NCBI RefSeq assembly: GCF_030867145.1
Contig: NC_134440.1
Span: forward strand, 9,796,001 to 9,860,000
Source of the DNA: Opisthocomus hoazin
Taxonomy: Eukaryota; Chordata; Aves; Opisthocomiformes; Opisthocomidae
Direction of reading: 5' to 3'
Length of the DNA stretch: 64,000 nucleotides
Both the position numbers and the translations under genes were made by a program. The notes beneath the pieces were generated by a model. It saw nothing but the letters and a program-made list of their open reading frames with translations. It was not told where the DNA came from and searched no databases. This document shows positions 12,701 to 24,831 of the stretch, piece by piece. The first letter of the stretch is position 1, and each line of letters starts with the position of its first letter.

Positions 12701-15700
12701 ATGGCTGGCACCGGCGGCGGTGGGGCCTGGGACGGGCCGCAGCGGCGAGCCTGGCTCCAGCACTACTACAGCCAGCGGCAGAAGCGGCTGATGACGGTGA
12801 CCGGGGGCGGGCGGGGGCGGGGAGGACGCAAAGCAGGCGGGACGTGGGGCACGAAGGACACGGGGGGGGGGGGGCGCACCCAAATGGGGAGGGGGTGGAG
12901 GGGGGGCACAGCTCGCAGGGACACATGGGGGGGCGGGGCAGACACGAACCGCAGGGGCGGGAAGGATGGGGGCACAAAGGACACGGGGGACACGAAGGAT
13001 ATGGGACACGAACGCAGATCCAAAGGACAGGGGATACAGAGGGTTGGGGGGTGACATCAAAGGGGGGGACACAAGGGGGGGGACACACGGGGGAGGGGAC
13101 ACAGAGGGCCTGGGGACACGCGGCAGCAAGGACAGGCTGTCAGGGGAGAGCGTGGGGAGGCCGTGTCCCTGGGCAGTGGCCGGGGGCGGCACAAAAAGCC
13201 TCTTTTCAGCTTAAAGATGGTATTTAGAATTTACTGACAAATGAACTGGAGGGGCCGGGGCGTCGTGCCCGCTCCCCCTGCCGATCACGCCCACCCCGCA
13301 GCTCACTCGTTAAAAAATCATCCCAAGTGGCCACCCCGGAAGGGGACTTTTTACGAAAGGCTCCTCAGCTGCAGCCCCGGGGCTCTGTTCTGGGCCACAC
13401 TCGCAGCATCGCACGATCGCTACGGTGGGAAAGGACCTCTGAGACCATCCAGTCCAGCCGTCACCCCAGCACCCCCAGGCCTGCTGAACCATGTCCCCAA
13501 GTGCCACGTCCACGCGGTGTTTGAACCCCTCCAGGGATGGGGACTCCCCCACTGCCCTGGGCAGCCTGGGCCAACGCCTGACCACTCTTGCAGGAAAGAA
13601 ATTGTTCCTGATATCCCATCTAAACCTCCCCTGCTGCACCTTGAGGCCATTGCCTCTCGTCCTGTCGCCGGTTACCTGGGAGAAGACCCCAGCCCCCCTC
13701 ACTCCCCCCTCCTGGCAGGGAGCTGCAGAGAGCGAGAAGGTCTCCCCTCAGCCTCCTCTTCTCCAGCCTGAGCAGCCCCAGCTCCCTCAGCTGCTCCCCA
13801 TCAGACTGGTTCTCCAGCCCCCTCCCCAGCCTCGCTGCCCTGCTCTGGACACGCTCCAGCCCCTCCATGTCCTGCTTGTGGTGAGGGGCCCAAAGCTGAG
13901 CACAGGACCCGAGGTGTGGCCTCACCAGTGCCCAGCACAGGGGCAGGATCGCTGCCCTGGTCCTGCTGGCCACACCATTCCTGATCCAAGCCAGGATGCC
14001 GCTGGCCTTCTTGGCCACCCGGGCACACTGCTGGCTCATGGGCAGCCGGCTCTCGACCAGCACCCCCAGGGCCTTTTCCGCCGGGCAGCTCTCCGGCCTC
14101 TCTGCCCCAAGGCTGGAGCGTTGCATGGGGTTGTGGTGACCCAGGTGCAGGACCCAGCACTCGGCCTTGTTGAACCTCACACAGTTGGCCTCGGCCCATC
14201 GATCCAGCCTGCGCAGATCCCTCTGCAGAGCCTTCCCACCCTCGAGCAGATCGACCCTGCTGCCCACCTTGGTGCCATCTGCAGACTGACCGAGGGAGCA
14301 CTCGATCCCCTCATCCAGTTCATTGATAAAGATGTTAAACACGACTGGCCCCAACACTGAGCCCTGGGGAACACCGCTCGTGACGGCCGCCAGCCGGATT
14401 TAGCTCCGTTCACCACCGCTCCCTGGGCTCGGCCATCCGGCCGGTTCTTTACCCAGCGAAGGGCACCCCAGTGCCCAGCCGTGGGCAGCCCGTTTCTCCG
14501 GGAGGGTGCTGCGGGGAGCGGTGTCCGAGTCCCTGACAAGCACACACAGCGGTCGCCTGGTGGGGTTGCAGCGGGGTTTCCCAGGACCAGGAATGTTTGA
14601 CCGGGCGGTAGTGCCCGTCGGGACGTCCTCCCTGCCCTGAGGCGGTCGCTGGAGCCAGAGGGTCTTCGGGGCAGGGGGTCCCCGCGAAGCGCGGGGCGGG
14701 GGCTGGGGGAGCGCTGTCTCATGCTGCTCTTGTCTCTCCGCCGTGCTGCAGCTCCTGGTCGCGCGCCGCAGGAGAACCAGCTGCTACTTCTACCCCCGCG
14801 CCTGGCCCAGCCTCAGGAGCGCGGACTGGTGGGAGCGCGTCGTGCTGAAGGAGTTCGGGCCCCGGGACTGGCTGGAGAAGTTCCGGATGTCCAAGGAGAC
14901 CTTCTTCTACGTCTGCAACCGGCTGCGGCCCGGGCTGGCTCCGCACAGCGCCCACTTCCACCCCACCCTGCCCCTGGAGAAGAGGGTGGCCGTGGCCCTG
15001 TGGCACTTGGCCACCAACGTGGAGTACCAGACTCTGAGCCCGCTCGTGGGCGTGGGGCCCTCCACGGTGCAGACGTGCGTCCGGGAGGTGAGCTACGCCA
15101 TCGTCTTGCTGCTGAAGCCCCTCTACCTCCGGGCGCCCAGCGAGAAGGAGCTGGAGAACATGGTGCGCATCTTCCGCACGCGCTGGGGCTTCCCGCACTG
15201 CATCGGCGCCCTGGACAGCCTGCACATCGCCATCCACCCGCCCCTGCGCCTCAGTGCCGACTACTGCAACGGCCAGGGCTGGCACTCCGTCCTGACGCAG
15301 GCCACCGTGGACGGCCTGGGCCAGTTCTGGGACGTCTGCACCGCCTTCCCCGGCAGCATGGAGAACAGCGCGGTCCTGGAGAGCTCCAGCCTGTGGGTGC
15401 TGGCCAAGGAGGGCCGGCTCTGCCCCAACCCTCCCAAGCACTTCATGGGGAAGGCGCAGAAGTACGTGCTGCTGGGCGATGCCACCTACCCCTTGCAAGA
15501 CTGGATCCTCAAGCCCTACCAGGAGGACCAGCAGCTCAGCCAGCGGCAGCTGCAGTTCAACTACCGCCTGAAGCGGGCGCACAGCGTGATCGAGAACGCG
15601 TTCCTGCGCCTGAAGGCGCGCTGGCAGATCCTCCTCAAGTGCGACGACTGCAGCCTGGAGCTGCTGCCCACCCTCGTCCTCGCCTGCTGCATCCTGCACA

Positions 15701-15870
15701 ACGTCTGCGAAGCCCACGACGACCCCTTCAACGAGGAGTGGCTGGAGGGCGCCGAGCCCACCGAGCTGCCCAAGCCCTGCCAGCCCGCGCCCGCCGCCAT
15801 GGAGGACGGCCGGGCCGAGCAGGTGCGCGAGCTGATGTGCCAGTACTTCGAGAGCTGCGGGGAGGGCTGA
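12701..15870 (+). CDS. PIF/Harbinger transposase-derived protein (HARBI1/ALP1-like), two exons
   Basis: Exon 1 (12701-12796) starts at an ATG in strong context (GCGGCCATGG) and encodes 32 residues ending in a basic segment, RQKRLMT. Exon 2 (14752-15870) encodes 372 residues, giving 404 in all. Both sides of the intron are phase 0 with GT-AG ends. Exon 2 holds a helix-turn-helix-like segment ([15 protein letters not shown]) and the Harbinger DDE nuclease fold. Asp187 lies in [12 protein letters not shown], Asp275 in LLGDATYPL and Glu313 in [16 protein letters not shown], with 37 residues between the last two, so all catalytic residues are kept. The distal CILHNVC motif is also typical. Related vertebrate HARBI1 is about 349 residues. 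No terminal inverted repeats or Harbinger-style TWA duplications were seen, and the frame has no break, which points to a domesticated host gene, as HARBI1 is. Function is unknown; lost or retained nuclease activity cannot be told. Confidence 0.85.
12840..13120. repeat. G-rich GGGGACACA-type simple repeat in the intron of the Harbinger-derived gene
   Basis: The stretch repeats short variants of GGGGACACGGGGG and GGACACGAAGGA with runs of G of 5 to 10. It is low-complexity and diverged, with no fixed period. Several G runs close together could form G-quadruplexes in the plus-strand transcript. Confidence 0.6.
13400..14545 (-). mobile_element. CR1 LINE, 3' half, inverted in the intron of the Harbinger-derived gene
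   Basis: On the minus strand this is a 5'-truncated CR1 with the C-terminal end of the reverse transcriptase and the 3' tail. An open frame at 14357-13620 reads through the segments [31 protein letters not shown] and [13 protein letters not shown], which are CR1 hallmarks. The catalytic-motif relative of FADDTK reads SADGTK here. The 3' end lies near 13400, where the plus strand shows the GGACCTCTGAGACCATCCAG block. It is 5'-truncated, as most CR1 copies are. Intronic position and opposite orientation mean it does not disturb the host reading frame. Confidence 0.9.
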
Positions 15871-16340
15871 CGGGGCCGGTGTGGAGACGCAGCGCTGCAC
15901 GCCCTTGGCTCGAGGACGGCCCGCGGACTCCGGCAAGCGTTGGGTCAGCGGCGCCGGGCCGTTGGGCGAAGGACTGGACCCCTGCGATGGCGGCTCCCGG
16001 GGCGGGGAGGGGGCGGCCGCGTCGCGCTGGTTTGGCGGCGGTGGTTGGAGGCAGCGCAATGTATTCTGTGCCCGTGCTCTCTGCCCGGCTCTGAGCGGTC
16101 TGGTGGTGTGGGGTGAGCGACGCGGGGGTCAGCGCTGGCCGAGGGGGCCGGGGGTCCCTTTCTGGGGAGTGCGCCCCTGCCCGAGGCCCCTCCGCCGGGC
16201 CAGAACTGGGGGGGGGGGGGGGCTGGAAGAGAGGTGGCGAAGCCCCTTGGCGGGTGCAGAACCAGTGACGTGACCGGGCTGGGGAGGGAGGGGGGAGGCC
16301 CAGCCGGGACCCGCGGGGACCCTGCGGCTGGGTAGCTGAG
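15871..16340 (+). other. Presumed 3' UTR and spacer after the Harbinger-derived gene
   Basis: This GC-rich stretch follows the stop codon at 15868-15870 and ends at the next CR1 copy. I found no canonical AATAAA in it. A G homopolymer of about 14 lies near 16210. The 3' end of the transcript may lie in or beyond the CR1 copy. Confidence 0.4.
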
Positions 16341-17505
16341 GGGAGAGCCATGGATGTTGTCTACCCCGACTTCAGCAAGGCTTTGGACACAGTCTGCCAT
16401 CACATCCTCCTAGGGAAGCTCAGGCAGCGTGGGCTGGATGAGTGGTCGGTGAGGTGGGTTGAGAACTGGCTGAAGGGCAGAGCCCAGAGGGTTGGCATCA
16501 GCGGCGCTGAGTCTGGTTGGAGGCCGGTAACCAGTGGTGTGCCCAGGGGTCAGTACTGGGCCCAGTCTTGTTCAGCTTCTTCATCAGTGACCAGGATGAA
16601 GAGTTAGAGTGCACCCTCAGCACGTTTGCTGATGACACCAAACTGGGAGGTGTGGTAGACACACGGGCAGGCTGTGCTGCCATCCAGCGTGACCTGGACA
16701 GGCTGGAGAGTTGGGCAGAGAGGAACCTGATGAGATTCAACCAGGGCAAGGGCAGGGTCCTGCACCTGGGGAGGAACAACCCCAGGCACCAGTACAGGCT
16801 TGGGGCTGAGCTGCTGGGAGCAGCTCTGCGGAGAGGGACTGGGAGTGCTGGGGGACGACAGGGTGACCGTGAGCCAGCAGCGTGCCCTGGGTGCCAAGAA
16901 GGCCAAGGGGATCCTGGGGTGCATGAGGAGGAGTGTGGGCAGCAGGGCGAGGGAGGGTCTCCTTCCCCTCTGCTCTGCCCTGGGGAGGCCCCATCTGCAG
17001 TGCTGTGTCCAGTGCTGGGCTCCCCAGTTCAAGAAAGATGAGGAGCTACTGGAGAGAGTCCAGCGCAGGGCTGCGAGGATGAGGAGGGGACTGGAGCATC
17101 TCTCCTGCGAGGAGAGGCTGAGGGAGCTGGGCTTGTTCAGCCTGGAGAAGAGAAGGCTGAGAGGGGACCTTAGAAATGCCTCTAAATATCTGCAGGGTGG
17201 GGGTCAGGAGGACGGGGCCAGACTCTGTTCAGTGGTGCCCAGCGACAGGACAAGGGGCAACGGGCACAAACTGGAGCAGAGGAAGCTCCAGCTGAACCCG
17301 AGGAAGAACTTCTTCCCTCTGAGGGTGCCGGAGCCCTGGCCCAGGCTGCCCAGGGAGGCTGTGGAGTCTCCTTCTCTGGGGATATTCCAGCCCCGCCTGG
17401 ACGCGGTGCTGTGCAGCTGCTCTGGGTGACCCTGCTTGGGCAGGGGGTGGCACTGGGGGACCCCAAAGGGCCCTGCCGACCCCGGCCATGCTGGGATTCT
17501 GTGAG
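16340..17505 (+). mobile_element. CR1 LINE, 3' half, plus strand
   Basis: This CR1 copy starts at the block encoding DVVYPDFSKALDTVCHHILL and continues through [13 protein letters not shown] (a reverse transcriptase catalytic segment), [18 protein letters not shown] and RRLRGDLRNASKYLQGG. It ends at 17505 with the single CR1 3' terminal motif GATTCTGTGAG. The coding part changes frame at least twice (pieces at 16350-16607, 16517-17041 and 16800-17429), so it is inactive, but it is well conserved and therefore relatively young. It lies between the Harbinger-derived gene and the DOHH promoter. Confidence 0.93.
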
Positions 17506-17689
17506 CGGGCCGAGCGCCCCACGGTCCGGTGACACCCCCCCTCCCCCTGGAGGGGTCCGCCGCGGGGGTCCGTCCTCCCCGGGTCCCTGCGGCCAGCTGA
17601 GCCGGGGGCCCAGCAGCCAGGTTCGCCCCGGGGCCGGGCAGGGACTCCCGGCGGCCCCGGCCCCGCCGCCCCGCGCTGCCCGGAGCCAC

Positions 17690-17898
17690 CCCGGGGCCGC
17701 AGGGGGGCGCCATCAGCAGGCGCTCCGCCGCCATCGCGCATGCGCCGCGCTGGCCCCGCCCCCGGCCGCTCCCACTCGGCGGGTGCAGGGGGGAAGGGCG
17801 GCACCCGCCACGTGAGCGGGCTCGGGGAGCCCCCACCCGGAAGCGCATGGGAGGAGCCGGCGGCGCGGTCACGTGAGCGAGCAGCATGGCGGCGGGCG
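17690..17898 (+). promoter_or_regulatory. DOHH: DOHH promoter and non-coding exon 1
   Basis: A CpG-rich TATA-less region holds a perfect NRF1 site, CGCGCATGCGCC, at 17735-17746, two CACGTG E-boxes at 17809-17814 and 17870-17875 (both followed by AGCG), and an ETS site CCGGAAG at 17838-17844. A non-coding exon ends at 17898 before a GTGAGT donor and joins the acceptor before 18168. The exon contains an ATG at 17886 that, after splicing, reads only six codons and stops before the main start, so it is a small upstream ORF. NRF1 and USF/MYC-type sites fit a housekeeping gene tied to growth and translation; that link is inferred. Confidence 0.65.
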
Positions 17899-18221
17899 GT
17901 GAGTGCAGGCCCCGGGCCGGGGCCTTCCCCGCTGCCCCCCGGCCCGGCCCTGCCCGGCGGCTTCGGCTGGCGCGGGGGCGCCGGGTGGGCCCCGGGGGTC
18001 CGGGTGGGTCCCGGGGCTCCGCTCACGCCGGCTCCGGACGCTTCCCGTGGGCTGAAGCCCGGCCGCGGGGTGCGGCTGTGCTCGGCCCACGGCTCCGGGC
18101 GCCCCGTTCTCCCCCGCGGTGCGGCCCCCGACCCCCCTGACCCCCCCGCCCGCCTCCCCCTGCGCAGGAGCTTGACCGAGCGAGCCCCGCCGGAGCCTGC
18201 ATGGGACCGGGCCACGCCGCC

Positions 18222-20208
18222 ATGGTGACAGAGGAGGAGGTGGCCGCCGTCGGGCGGACGTTGGTGGACGCGGCCCAGCCCCTGCCCGCCCGCTTCCGGG
18301 CCCTCTTCACGCTGCGCAACCTCGGCGGCGACGCGGCCGTGGCCTGGATCGCTCGGGCCTTTGAGGACGGCTCCGCGCTGCTGAAGCACGAGCTGGCCTA
18401 CTGCCTGGGCCAGATGCGGGCCGCGGTCGCCGTCCCGCTGCTGACACGCGTGCTGCAGGATGCCGGCCAGGAGCCCATGGTCAGGCACGAGGCCGGTACG
18501 GCAGTGGTGGGGCCTGGCCCGGTGTGGCTGTCGCGGCTGGGAAACCCCTGGGGCGTGTGACCACCGCGTCCTGTCCCTGGGCCGCAGCGGCTGGCCGAGC
18601 CTTCGCACCCTGCCACGGTGCGTGGCGCGGCTGTCGCAGTCGGGGCGAGGCTTGGCCGGAGGGCGCGGCAGGGTCCTCCTCGCGTAGACAGCTCGATCGC
18701 ACCCTGCCGTGTCCTTCCCTCAGGTGAAGCGCTGGGTGCGATCGGGAGCCTTGAGGTGCTGGACGTCCTCAAGCGGCATTGCGAGGATCCCGTGGTGGAG
18801 GTGAGGCCCTGGGGGGGTCGGGTCCCCTGGGGCGCGGTGCTGCGGGTCCTGGGGGTGCGGTGGGGCTCTCCTGGGCAGCCCCGGCCGCGGACGGGGACAC
18901 GGTGAGGGGCGTCTCGCTGCGTGCGGGTGCCCAGCTGCTGTCGGGCAGCCTTGGGCGCCTGCCCAGTGCTGTAGGATGCCATCGCGCAGCCCGGGCTGTG
19001 TCCCCGTCCCCGCAGGTGGCAGAGACGTGCCAGCTGGCAGTGAGGAGGCTGGAGTGGCTGCAGGAGCACAGGGACGAGCCGGGCGCCAGCCCCTACCACT
19101 CCATCGACCCCGCCCCGCCGGCCGAGGAGACGGACGTTGCCAAGCTCCGCGAGACCCTCCTGGACGAGTCCCGCACGCTGTTCGACCGCTACAGGGCCAT
19201 GTTTGCCCTGCGAAACCTGGGGGGCCGCGACGCCGTGCTGGCGCTGGCGGACGGTAAGGGCCGGCGTGGGGCTGCCCGCCGTCTCCTCGCTGGGGGTCTG
19301 CGCTTGTCAAGCCCTCTGCAACGTTGGCTTGCAACCAGCCAGCCTGGCCTGGCGTCTGCTGGTATCTCCTGGCTCCCCTGTCCTGGAAAATCGGAGGCTG
19401 CCGACCTTGTCCCGTGGTTTGGGATAGCTCTGCAGAGGGGCGTGGGTGTCCTGAGTGGGGAAGGGGCAGAGCGTGGCCCGGGACCCATCTGGATGCGATC
19501 CCTGGCCCGAGGAAGCGGACGCGGCTCTCCAGCCATCCCGGCTGAGCCGAGGGCGTGCCGGCACCGGGAGACGAGGCGTGCGGGGGCCTGCGAGCCGTTC
19601 GGTCCCGCAGCACCGCGGGGCTGGAGGCGGTGGCTGTGCTGCCAGTCCGCCCCGAGCCCGTGGCAGCGCCAGCTCCCGGGGCAGGCGAGGGTGCCGGCAG
19701 CTCTGCCGGGAAGGCGGGTGCCGCTGCCGCAGCGCGCGGGCTCGGGGAGCAGGGTGGGACAGCCCTTCCCGCGGGTGGCTTGTCCCCTTCCCCGAAAGCC
19801 CCCGCCATGGGTCTGGAGCGGCTCTGACCCCCAGGCCAGCCTGCCCCTCGCTGCCCCCGGCGTTGGGCTCACTCTCGCCTCCTCCCCGCAGGGCTGCGCG
19901 CCGGCAGTGCGCTCCTCCGCCACGAGATCGGCTACGTGCTGGGCCAGATGCAGGATGAGGCCTGCGTGCCGCAGCTGACGGCCGCGCTGCGGAGCCGCAC
20001 CGAGAGCCCCATGGTGCGTCACGAGTGCGCCGAGGCCCTGGGCTCCATCGCCCACCCCTCCTGCCTGGAGACCCTGCGCGCCTTCGCCCGCGACGAGGAG
20101 CGGGTGGTGCGGGAGAGCTGCGAGGTGGCCCTGGACATGTATGAGTACGAGCGCGGCGCCCAGTTCCAGTACGCCGACGGGCTCTGCAAGCTGCAGGCCC
20201 CTGCCTGA
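18222..20208 (+). CDS. DOHH: DOHH, deoxyhypusine hydroxylase, complete
   Basis: DOHH performs the second step of hypusine formation on eIF5A, hydroxylating deoxyhypusine with a di-iron centre held by HEAT-like repeats in the cytosol. Coding exons are 18222-18495, 18724-18800, 19016-19253 and 19892-20208, total 906 nt, or 301 residues (human 302). The four metal-binding His-Glu pairs are all present, at H56/E57 ([12 protein letters not shown]), H89/E90 (MVRHEAG), H207/E208 ([12 protein letters not shown]) and H240/E241 ([11 protein letters not shown]). The start was placed at the second in-frame ATG (18222, context GCCGCCATGG) because it matches the family N-terminus MVTE; the ATG at 18201 would add seven residues. 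A non-coding exon precedes at about 17.85-17.9 kb. Splice phases agree throughout. Confidence 0.97.
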
Positions 20209-23374
<3,166 letters not shown>

Positions 23375-23504
23375 GGCCAGGGGACCCCCGTGCCACCGCG
23401 GGACCCCCCAGCCCTGCCCGGCCCTCGGGTCCCAGCACGGCCCCCGGCTCGGTGCTGGCACGCGGCCCCCCGCGCCTGCCTGGGCGCTGCCATCGCCGCC
23501 CCCC

Positions 23505-23510
23505 AATAAA
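23505..23510 (+). terminator. Polyadenylation signal of the small membrane protein gene
   Basis: Canonical AATAAA lies 131 bases after the stop codon at 23372-23374 and predicts cleavage near 23525. Confidence 0.8.
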
Positions 23511-23525
23511 GCAGCGTCCCCCAGC

Positions 23526-24831
23526 CCCGGGCGCTCGCCCCTCGGCCAGGCGCGGGCGCGGGGGGGTGGCAGCGTCCCTCGAGCTGTGTCAGGCGTGGGC
23601 GTGCGGGGAGGGACACGCGAGGGCACGTGTGTGGACACACGGGGGTGGGTAAAGGTTGGGGGTGCGAACCCTGGCGTGGGGGGGCTGCGGCACCCCGGGC
23701 GTGGGAACAGACGCACGTGGGCGCGGGGGGCACGGGGAAACATGGCCGCAGGCGCCTGCGGGGAGGCTGACGTCAGCGGGGCTGTGACGCGCGGGGACGG
23801 ACGGATGGACGGATGGACGGACGGACGGAGAGCTGCGCGCTGAGGCGGGGTTTCACCCGCCTCCCCCCCCCCATGCCCCGTCGCTGCCAGGCCGTGCCCC
23901 CTCCCACACCCACAGCTGCCCCCGAAGCCAGTCCTGGGGGACAGAGCTCTCGGGAGGGGGCACTGGGGATGGCGGCCGCATCAGGCAGACCCCCGCCCCC
24001 TGCCTTCCGCCCAGGCTGGGGGGGACACCCCCAGCCCCGTCCCCCTGTCCCCAGGCTCCGTCGCCCCTCGGGGAGTCACCGCCGGCAGGGTGGCCCTGCC
24101 GAAGCCCAGGGTGGATCCCCGTGGCGCCGCCACCATCCCGTGCCTCAGTTTCCCCAGTGCCCCGGCGGGTGGGGGCTGTGGGGCGTGCAGAACGCTGTTA
24201 ACGTTCAGCTCTTCGCGGCACCCGGGCACGCCCTGGGCACGTGGTGGGGTCCCGCTGGCACCGGCCGTCGGGTGGGGTGGGGGAGGGGCCTGGCACACTG
24301 CCCACCCCTCCCTGTGCTGCCGTGTCCGGGGCGCTGGGACCGCGGCCAGAATCTGCCCCGGCCCTGGGGCGGGGGGAGGCTGGGATGGGGCAGCAGGCGG
24401 GGTGGGCACTGCTCCGCACAGCTGCCCAGCCGTCTGTCCTTCCTCCCACCCGTCCGTCCGTCCGTCCATCCGTCCGTCCGTCCGTCCCTCTCTCCTCCCG
24501 CCCACCCTCCCGTCTGTCCCTCCAAGCACCCACGCACCCACCCACCCGTCCGTCTGTCCCTCCCAGCCCTCCCCACCCCCCCCGGGGGGGGTCACAGCAG
24601 CAGGGTCCCCCCGCCCCAGGCGATGCCCGCCGGGCGCTGGGGCAGAGGTGCCACCTCCCAGGGCTGCGGGAGCCGCGTTGCCCTGGCGCTTGGTGGCCCT
24701 TGTCCTCCGGAGCCCAACTGCAGCCGCCCGTCGGCCCCGGGGGCAGAGGACGCGCCCGCACGCAGCCCGGCAGCCGCGTGGCACAGGAGCCCAGCGCGGG
24801 GTGCCCAGCGCCCGCCAGCCTGCGCCCAGAC
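23526..24831. other. Intergenic spacer with two mirrored tetranucleotide arrays
   Basis: This spacer holds a GGAC/GGAT tetranucleotide array at about 23796-23830 and a complementary CCGT/CCAT array at about 24450-24500, which continues as CCACC-type repeats to 24560. The two arrays are roughly inverted copies and could pair. The SMIM24 promoter should lie in the last few hundred bases, but I see no clear core element. Confidence 0.5.

Noticed and set aside
13620-14357. 245-residue protein that could be mistaken for a host gene
   Set aside because: It is the reverse transcriptase C-terminal part of the intronic CR1 LINE.
14743-15870. Single-exon start of the Harbinger-derived protein at GTG 14743
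   Set aside because: The three codons before 14752 belong to the splice acceptor (GTGCTGCAG). The in-frame upstream exon at 12701 with a strong ATG gives a better gene model.
18201-18203. First in-frame ATG as DOHH start
   Set aside because: The family N-terminus is MVTE, which begins at 18222 in a much stronger context. The longer form cannot be excluded but is less likely.
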